Of a stretch of DNA of 64,000 nt, positions 56,254 through 64,000 are shown one piece after another. Where the stretch lies: assembly GCA_016946835.1 (NCBI GenBank), contig JACVTC010000038.1, positions 340,001 to 404,000 on the forward strand. The letters are read 5' to 3'. The translations under genes and the position numbers were made by a program. Source of the DNA: Neocallimastix lanati (nom. inval.) (lineage: Eukaryota > Neocallimastigomycota > Neocallimastigomycetes > Neocallimastigales > Neocallimastigaceae). Each line of letters opens with the position of its first letter. The first letter of the stretch is position 1. The notes beneath the pieces were generated by a model. It was not told the origin of the DNA. It ran no database searches and saw nothing but the letters and a program-made list of their open reading frames with translations.

Positions 56254-57332
56254 ATTTTAGCCAATTCAAATTTTAGATGTTTTAATTTTAGTGCTGGTGC
56301 AATGTTACATGAAGTAGGTCGTTGTTTATCTTTAACTCATTCACCTTCAGGTATAATGAATAATGGTTTTCAAAACTTTAATAGAGCATTTGTTTCATGG
56401 GAACCAGGACGTCGTGGTATATCCCCTTCAGAGGAAAAGGGAGCTCATTGGCATAGATTTGATTGCATTCGATTTAGATACCATCCTTGTTTCAGATTAC
56501 CAAATGATTCTATTCAATATAAAAAATTAATTGATAGTCCAACATTTTATTATACACAAGCTGGGGTTACTGTAAAATCTGAATCTGGTATTATTTTAGT
56601 AGAATATTGGGTTGATAATAAAGTGAAATGTTATAAAGATTTTTCCAGTGATTATTTTGATGAAATTCCTAATGAATTATTAATCTCCATGAAAGATGTT
56701 GGTCGATCTAATCATCATAATAAAAAAATAAAAGTTAATATTGTTTCTACTAATTGTAAATGTACTACTATTGAAGATTTAGCAGGATTTATTGAAAATA
56801 GAAATCCGGAATATCATCGTTTACAAGGTACTTATTATAGAAGCTATGAAGTAGGACTTCATGGACTTGATCTTACTAATCACGATACCCAGCCATTTAC
56901 TGTTATTTTTAAATCTACGATTTCAAGAATTGTTTTGTATGGTGGAACTTTTTTCAATGGATTTAAATTTGTATTTTCGAATGGTCATGAAACCAGAGTT
57001 GTTCATTCTGAAGGTGAAAATAAGCGAGTACTTTCATTTTATAATGGAGATTCAATTTCAAAAATTTATATACGAGCAAGTACCTGGATTGATGGTATGG
57101 AAATTGAATTAAAATCAGGAGCTAAAAGTGGTTGGTGTGGAGGTTATGGTGGTGAATTATATATTTTAAGTCCACCAGCCAATCATACTATTGTAGGATT
57201 TTATGGTACTGGTAAAAAAGATCAATGGTTAGATTCTTTTGGAATTAAATATGTAAAAAAATCTGAAAATGAAATCACCCCCTCTTCGTATCCTGTTTCC
57301 ACCAATAAAAATACCCGTAATCATTCAATTTC

Positions 57333-57382
<50 letters not shown>

Positions 57383-57456
57383 TTTCAGGAACGAATGGAA
57401 AACCATATGATTTTAATAATGGATCAACGAATTCCAATTCAATAATAAATAATTAA
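54237..57456 (+). CDS. Putative fungal zinc metallopeptidase (YIL108W-like) with jacalin-like domain; zinc motif altered
   Basis: Exons 54237-54475, 54990-55232, 55360-55457, 55703-56077 and 56261-57456 join in frame to 716 residues with GT-AG introns. N-terminal blocks (NRQTYFEGTIVVEHEDLPTL, FKALVMLVPGYNNFKFNF), then GHTSLGGGSGHIGLGVFGSQ and THSPSGIM, match the fungal putative metallopeptidase family typified by yeast YIL108W (Metallopep family), whose function is not established. The expected HEVGH zinc motif reads H335-E-V-G-R339, a single CAT to CGT change; the downstream H345 is kept. Residues about 506-650 look like a jacalin-type beta-prism (LYGGTFFNGFKFVFSNG, IDGMEIELKSG, IVGFYGTGKKDQWLDSFGI). 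An Asn-rich tail follows. No signal peptide. With one of the HExxH ligands lost, catalysis is doubtful. A lectin-like or scaffolding role remains possible. Intron 1 has a local duplication. Confidence 0.87.
54733..54945. repeat. Partial duplication inside intron 1 of the metallopeptidase gene
   Basis: AGTAGCAATATTAATAATAA followed by TGAAAATAAAAA occurs at about 54740 and again at about 54870, within related surroundings (AAAACATAT). No function evident. Confidence 0.6.
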
Positions 57457-57553
57457 TAATTAAAATAAAAGACCAAAAAAAAAAAAAAAAAAAAAAAATA
57501 ATGATAAAAATTAATAATGGTTAATAAATTAATAAATCAATAAATCAATAAAT

Positions 57554-57586
<33 letters not shown>

Positions 57587-58562
57587 TTATTTTAAATTAT
57601 TTATAAAAGGCATTTTCTTTTCCTTTTTTTTTTTTTTTTTTTTTTTTTTCATATATCTCTAATTTAAATTAATTTTTTTCAATTTTTAATTTTTTTTTTT
57701 CTCCTTCTTATTATTACTATTATTATTACTATTATTATTATTATTTTAATTTTATAATTTTTGCTTTATTTAAAAATTGTTTATTAAAATTATAAAAATT
57801 CATTGCTAATATATAATATATATATATATATTTTTTTTCATATATTCTTAAATGAAAATTCTTAAATGAAAATTATTTTTCAAAAATTATTAAAGTATTA
57901 AAATTGAATAAATAAAAAGAATATATATATATATTACTAATTAAATAGTTTTATAAACAAAAAATAAAAAAAAAAAAAAATAAAAAAATATCACCAAATT
58001 TAGTTAATGCCAATGATAAATTTAAATTTAAATTTTTTTTTTTTTTTTTATTAATATTACATTATTTACAAACTTAAAAAGTATATATATAATGTAGTTG
58101 AAATTATGAATTATGTGTTAGGAGTCAAGAAAATAGAAGTTTATAATTATGTCAACTTTATTAATATATTTTATGATAAAGAATTGCTTTAACATTTAAA
58201 TTATTTTAAGTTTAATACTTTTATATAATGCAAAAATTATTTTACATTAATTATTTTACAATATGTTTCAATACATTTTCATATTTTATAACTCATAATG
58301 GCTGCGGTACAGTAGTTGATATAGTAGCTTTGAATTTTTTTTTTTTTTTTTTTTATTAACATTTTTAATTAAAAATGATTTTAAAGAAAAAAAAATATAT
58401 ATATATTTGATAGTGGCTGAATATTGAAATATTTAATATTAATTATTAATTATATATGTGTATATATTAATATTGTTATTTTTTTATTATTATTATTATT
58501 TTTTTTTTTAAATATTAAAACATAGCATTTTAGTTGATTGATAGTATTTTAAACGTTACCAT
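57457..58562. other. AT-rich 3' flank of the metallopeptidase gene
   Basis: A-run at 57476-57498, TA dinucleotides, several T-runs. No gene, RNA fold or mobile element recognised. Confidence 0.7.
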
Positions 58563-58713
<151 letters not shown>

Positions 58714-58727
58714 TTTATTCCATTTTT

Positions 58728-58908
58728 TTGGACTAGGTAAAATTCCCGCATAGTACAACTTGCCGAAATACATAGTATTTTCGAGCTTTTTTATTTTTTA
58801 TTTTTTATTTTTTAATTTTTTATTTTTAATTTCTAATGTACTTTTCACCTACATGTATTTTTTAAAATAAAATTTAATAAAGTTTTTGGAAGTGTATTCT
58901 CTTCCCTG

Positions 58909-58947
<39 letters not shown>

Positions 58948-58965
58948 GACTAGGAAGAGAATACT
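58728..58965. repeat. Imperfect inverted repeat around an A-run
   Basis: GTATTCTCTTCC at about 58892-58903 is the exact reverse complement of GGAAGAGAATAC at about 58952-58963, separated by CTGTCT, about 29 A and TTGGACTA. The phrase TTGGACTAGG also occurs directly before this, at about 58728. It may be a retro-insertion scar. Confidence 0.55.
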
Positions 58966-59149
58966 AATTATTACTTTATATATATATTATTAAAAAGTAT
59001 TAATATTACATATATAAGTGTGAAAATATATTATAAATATATTAAAATAAAAAAGTATATATATAAAAAATGTATCAAATAAAAAAATATTAATAATAAA
59101 AATAAAATATTTAATAAAATAACATAAAGAAGTAACATCTATTAAAAGG

Positions 59150-59275
59150 AAGGACTTTTTATTATATCAATCAAAGAGTAACTCAAGAGAGCTACTAACG
59201 ACTGGTATAGTTGGGTAATCCACGAGGCTAACTGTGTATGGAACATTAGATGCAGAACTCTTCAGTATTTTTTTT
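59150..59275. repeat. Dispersed repeat fragment related to 43905-43965
   Basis: The phrase GAGTAACTCAAGAGAGCTACTAACGACTGGTATAG aligns with CAGTAACTCAAGAGAACTACTAATGATAGGTATTG, with related sequence to the left (GAAGGA, ATCAA). The rest (TAATCCACGAGGCTAACTG) has ordinary composition and no frame. Confidence 0.6.
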
Positions 59276-59399
59276 TTAAAGTCGTAACTATTGCGAACTT
59301 CAACTTTATTTATTCATTAATTAATTACATGAATATTATTTTTTTTTTTTTTTCAGTTCTAAGTAAAATGATACACCTAAATCTGCCAGGGGATTAGTG

Positions 59400-59632
59400 T
59401 AATATAAAAATTAAGAAATAGAATAAATTATAATTTAAATAACGATCATTTAATAGTTATAGAAATTATTATAATAAAAATACTAGAAACGGAAACAGAA
59501 ATATTTTAACCAATATAATAGTAGAAATAATCAAAATAATTATTCGAATTATAATAATTATAACAACAATAATTATAATTATAATAATAGTTATATTAAC
59601 AATGGTTATAATAATGATTATTATTGATATAT
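59400..59632 (+). pseudogene. Possible remnant of an Asn/Tyr-rich coding tail
   Basis: From about 59508 a plus-strand frame reads NNQNNYSNYNNYNNNN, then NSYINNGYNNDYY and a TGA at 59625. Just upstream, another frame reads NKNTRNGNRN. CAA, TCG, AAC and GGT codons among AAT/TAT suggest former coding sequence, not a pure microsatellite. No domain is identifiable, and the upstream part is broken. Confidence 0.35.
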
Positions 59633-59639
59633 GTTGTTT

Positions 59640-60009
59640 ATTTATTTAATATAATAATATGAAAGTATTATAGTTAACAAGGAGAAAATAAGTTATTACA
59701 TTTATTATAGAACTCCGTTAGATAGGGTCAATTATAATAATAATAATAATAATAATAAAATAATAGTAATAATATTAGTAATAATAATAGTAATAATAAT
59801 AGTAAATAATAATAGTAATAATAATAGTAATAATAATAGAGAGTAATAACATTAAAAAATATGATAGAAATTATTTTATCATTCATACTATTTTGGTTGA
59901 TGTTTTTAGTTAATATATATATTTTCAATTATTTTTTTTTTCTTTTATTATTTATTTTATTTATTTTATTTTTTTTATTAATTTTATTTATTTTTATATA
60001 AGATTAAAT

Positions 60010-60053
<44 letters not shown>

Positions 60054-60551
60054 GAAATAGAATATATTGATTATATATATTGAGAGATGTAGAATTAGAA
60101 GTAAAAAGAAAAATATTACATAAAAAATTTAGATAATAAAATAATAAAATAATAAGTTTCAAGTGTACTAAAAAAAATTTGAAAATTAATTTGACTATAT
60201 AACAACTGTTATTATTATTTTTTTTAATAGACTACTTTTGATGTGTTTATAATGATATTAAATATTTATTTCATTTATTATTATTATTATAATTATATAA
60301 TCTTAAATATATATAAAAATATGTTATTATTTTTTATATTTTTAATATATTTTGTAACTTTTTTTTTTTTTTTTTTTTACGTCTTTTATGTTTTTTATAT
60401 TTTATAAAAAAAAAGTTTTTTTTTTTCTATAAATCAAGTATTGTACAGTGATTAATAATTATAATATTATTATTATATATATTCCTTTATTGTTGGTTGT
60501 TATTAAAAAATTTATTAATGAATTGCATATTTATTAATGTTACTGTGATTT
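59640..60551. other. AT-rich spacer downstream of pantothenate kinase
   Basis: Contains an AAT/AGT microsatellite (59731-59840), T-runs (about 60011-60052 and 60359-60379) and the 3' flank of the kinase gene. No gene seen. Confidence 0.7.
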
Positions 60552-62227
60552 TTATTTAGCTTGTGATAAGTTATTTAGGAAGAAGGTACCAAGAGCTCCA
60601 AAGTAACCTTCATGTTTTAAGAAATGAGCTTGAATTTCACCATGACTCCAGAAATGAATAGCTTTTGCTAAAGCTTTCATAGCAATAACATTTGATCTTA
60701 AGAAATTTCCTGAAAAATAAATTCTACTTAAATTATATCTCATTGCATTTAAATAAGCGACTTGACCAACATTATTGGTTATCATGACAAGAAGAGCATT
60801 ACAAATATCGGCATCACTTGCTTTATCCATAGTGTCATTCTTTGCGAATTTACCAAAGAAACTAGCAACCATTTCAGCAGGTAAATTAAATGATTGGTAT
60901 TCTCCGCCATAAATATCACCAACAAGCTAATTTTTTTTTTTTTATTTTTTTTTTTTTGAACAATTATGAATAAAATTTATTATTAAAAATGAGATAGATA
61001 AATTAATAATTAAAAAAACATAAAATAAAATAAAATAAAATAAATAGTAGAATATAATTAAAAAATACAGATTTAATAAAATAAAATAAAATAAAATAAA
61101 GAGTAGAATATAAATATAAAGTACAGATTGAATAAAATAAAATAAAATAAAATAAATAGTAGAATATAAATATAAAGTACAGATTGAATAAAATAAAATA
61201 AAATAAAATAAAATAAAATAAAATAAAAAGTTAATAATTTATTCTTTAGTATAATAAAAAACTAATATATTTGTATAAAATTTAATTGTTTATCATAAAT
61301 TTAATTATTTTTCTTCTTTATTATTTACCATATTAACATTGGCAGAATTTCCTACTCTACTAGCTTGTAAAGCTTCATCGAAACTACTAATATTTGTTAA
61401 TGCTCTAACTAAGCCAGAAAATGTGGCACCACCAATACCACTACCAGAAACTCTTTCAAAAGTATTTTCATCTTTAACATGTAAAACACTAACACCACTA
61501 CCAACATTAACTAATAAATATGGGAAAATAGATTTTGCATCAGCATCATAAACATCTGGAATTGGTTTATCGCTATCATTAATGGTATCATCTATTTTAT
61601 AATGGTAACTTTCATTTGGTGAGTATTTTAATAAAGTATTTAAACCAGCTAAAAGTGATTTACTAAATATTTTATAATTAATAACAAGAAGGATGAAAAA
61701 AAAAGTAATAATTAATATAAATTTATATTTAATATAAAAATTTATGAATTTTTAAATAATTAATGTAATTAATTATAAATATATTTATATAAAAAGAAAT
61801 AATTCATTACAATTCATCATATTTCTTGATTTCAATATCATAGTTTTCTCTAAAGTATTCTTCGAATTTATATGATCCACCGCCAGTACAACTAATTTGT
61901 TTTATATTTTTTATTATGTCATTTTGAAAAATAAGTTCTACAGCATTTTTTATTCTTTGAGTTTCAAACTATATATATATATTATTGATATTTTATAAAA
62001 TTATTAAATTATTAGTTTATATTAATTTTGTTATATATTAATCTTAATAAATTATATTCATTTAAATATTTTAAAGGATAATTACCAATATAAAGTGTAT
62101 ACAACCATTTTTAGTTTTTATAGATTTATATCTATCACGAATACCACTGAAACCTATTGAATTTTAATATATGAGGCATATTACATACATATATAATTTA
62201 ATATTAATTAATAAATATATTTTTAAT

Positions 62228-62258
<31 letters not shown>

Positions 62259-62460
62259 TTTTAAATAATAAATTTACCATAATCTTCAGTAGAAAAAATA
62301 TTATCTTTAAGGTTATTAAATAATTCTTTAAGCTCAGTATTTTCAAAATTTTCTGAATTACAGTCATAAAAAATAATCTAGACATAATTTAAATATCATT
62401 ATAAAATATATATTTAATTTATTTATATAATCTTAATACTTTATATCATTAAAAGCTATA

Positions 62461-62497
<37 letters not shown>

Positions 62498-62966
62498 TTA
62501 TTATTATTATTATTATTTTAAAATAAGATTAATAATAAAAATTATTCATATATATATAAATATTTTTCTAAATTTTTACCTTTGCTAAAGAACCACCAAT
62601 ATCCATAGCAAATAAAGAATCTAAGCTATATTGTTTGGTATCAAGCTCTGCTAAATCTTCATAATTTTCAAGAGTTCTAGCAAAAGATTTTAAATTATAT
62701 TGATGCTTAATAGCTTCATTCACTATTTCATTATTGGTAGAGCTGGAAGGGTGTTCAGTGGCAGCTGTATAATTATTAAAATAAAATAAAATATTTATTT
62801 AATACAATTATATATAGAAGATTTTAAATTCCATATATCTTATATTTTTTTCCAACACTTTTTTTTTTTTTTCATAAAAAAAAATATATATATATTAATT
62901 CAAAATAAATATTAATATTTTACATTTACTGGTAAATTTGCTAAAAGGCTTATTAAGAGTTGGCAT
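60552..62966 (-). CDS. CAB1: Pantothenate kinase, eukaryotic type (seven exons)
   Basis: Minus-strand exons 62924-62966, 62580-62764, 62278-62377, 62086-62153, 61811-61968, 61329-61662 and 60552-60926 join in frame to 420 residues with GT-AG introns. The enzyme phosphorylates pantothenate with ATP, the first and usually rate-limiting step of coenzyme A synthesis. Signature segments are the ATP-binding FAMDIGGSLAK (66-76), SCTGGGSYKFEEYF with the glutamate expected to be catalytic near residue 168, VNVGSGVSVLHV, the GSGIGGATFSGL loop and SGNFLRSN near the C terminus. These define the type II/eukaryotic PanK fold (yeast Cab1, human PANKs), not bacterial CoaA. The Ser/Asn-rich N terminus (1-50) shows no clear targeting signal. 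Intron 6 carries a minisatellite. The symbol follows the yeast orthologue. Confidence 0.95.
61022..61228. repeat. Intronic minisatellite, unit about 62 bp, three copies
   Basis: Within intron 6 of the pantothenate kinase gene, an (AAAAT)n block plus AGTAGAATATAAATATAAAG plus TACAGATTGAAT recurs three times, the last ending in a longer (AAAAT)n run. Confidence 0.85.
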
Positions 62967-64000
62967 TTTATTATTAGATATTATTTTTAATTAAAAATTC
63001 TTTGGTTTTTATATGATAATATTTTTATAACTTTAAATTTACAAATTATGATATCAAAGAATATTTATTCTATATTTTATTTTATTTTTTTTATATAGTA
63101 TAAAATTTAAAAGTATTATGTAAACCCTTATATTTAAAAATATGCAAAATATTAAAATTATATTATATATTCTATTTTTTAAAATATTTCGTTTATGTTA
63201 TTAATATAAATACTATATTATCATTTTATAATATAAGTTTTTATTATTTTAATGTAATTAATTAACTATATTTTATTTATAAAAAATATATATTAATATT
63301 AGTATATTATGTTATGCATTAATAATAAATGTAGGTATTTCAAAATGTATTCAAATATATATAAATTTATTAAATATTATTATTATTATTTTTAAAAAAG
63401 TATGAAAAAAGAAAAATATATTATAATATATTAATTATGTTATTAGCTTTTATATATAAATTATTATTAATTATTTTATATATTAATTATTAACTAAATA
63501 ATTTAAAAATTAAATTAGTCTATTAAATTTTTTACTGTTCTTTATTATTATTTTTTTTTTCCAATAATCTTATTAAATTGAAAATACAAAATAATAAAGA
63601 ATGATGAATAACAAAATTTTTCACCTCTTAATATAAAATAAACTGAAATAATAACATTAAAATAAAATAAAAAAAGAAAATAAAAAAGAAAATAAAAGAA
63701 AAAAGTTTTATTTTTATTTTATTATGTGTAAACTTAATTTTTTTTTTTTTTTGGAAAAACGTTAATATATAAAATAAATTAAATTTTGTATATTACAATA
63801 TATAGAATCAATATAACCAAAATGTATTAAATAAAAAAACCCAAAAATCAAATAAACAAATAAACAAACAAATAAATAAATAAATAAATAATAAATAAAT
63901 AAATAAATAAAAATAATAAATAAATAAATATATATATAAATATAAATACAAATAGTGAGTTAAATTATGAAAATGGATGATTAAATAAATAAATAAATAT
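62967..64000. other. AT-rich 5' flank of pantothenate kinase to window end
   Basis: Presumed promoter of the kinase at the left edge. The remainder is A/T-rich with an (AAAT)n-type array at about 63860-64000. No gene seen up to the window edge. Confidence 0.7.

Overview
The window is eukaryotic, overwhelmingly A+T, with very long A and T homopolymers, AAT/ATTT/AATAAAT tandem arrays and compact protein genes broken by short AT-rich introns (mostly GTAA/GTAT...TAG or AAG). An alpha-aminoadipate-pathway saccharopine dehydrogenase, a TGL2-like lipase, a fungal-type putative metallopeptidase with a jacalin-like domain, and Asn-rich low-complexity insertions point to a fungus. The extreme AT content suggests an anaerobic gut fungus (Neocallimastigomycota). 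That assignment is inference; the genus cannot be told from the sequence.

Layout, left to right. 1-1775: AT desert with short degenerate and triplicated repeats. 1776-2747 (+): secreted precursor with four near-identical peptides, each preceded by Lys-Arg. 4113-8384 (+): ZCCHC8-like zinc-knuckle/PSP protein with a long Asn/Met/Pro tail. 9054-9803: about 250 uninterrupted ATT repeats, running directly into a decayed APE-type LINE (9804-13298) with a poly(A) tail and more TTA behind it. 15781-17190: a GC-richer island and a decayed ankyrin-repeat gene. 17190-27736: essentially gene-free, with two heptamer (AATAAAT) arrays. 27737-28435 (+): small coiled-coil protein with PP1-docking-like motifs. 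32570-35056 (-): six-exon triacylglycerol lipase. 36831-37133: 5'-truncated SINE on the minus strand. 38112-39346 (-) and 40905-41808 (+): divergent ribosomal protein genes eL38 and uL11. 43052-43499: full-length SINE with target-site duplications. 44832-46385 (-): LYS1-type saccharopine dehydrogenase. 49186-51490: duplicated and decayed repeats. 51491-51964: second SINE family with a tRNA-like head and a perfect 16-bp target-site duplication. 52078-53076: 1-kb heptamer array. 54237-57456 (+): five-exon putative metallopeptidase whose zinc motif has lost one His. 60552-62966 (-): seven-exon pantothenate kinase.

The intact genes do not form one pathway. They are housekeeping functions (translation, RNA surveillance, lysine and CoA synthesis, lipolysis) in a repeat-laden background. 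The most novel items are the Kex2-type repeat peptide precursor, the two SINE families with exact boundaries and a related 3' module, the HEVGR substitution in the metallopeptidase, and a CCAAT-box 9-mer shared by the divergent ribosomal protein promoters. Exon joins were worked out by hand from splice signals, phase and remembered family similarity; no transcript evidence was available.
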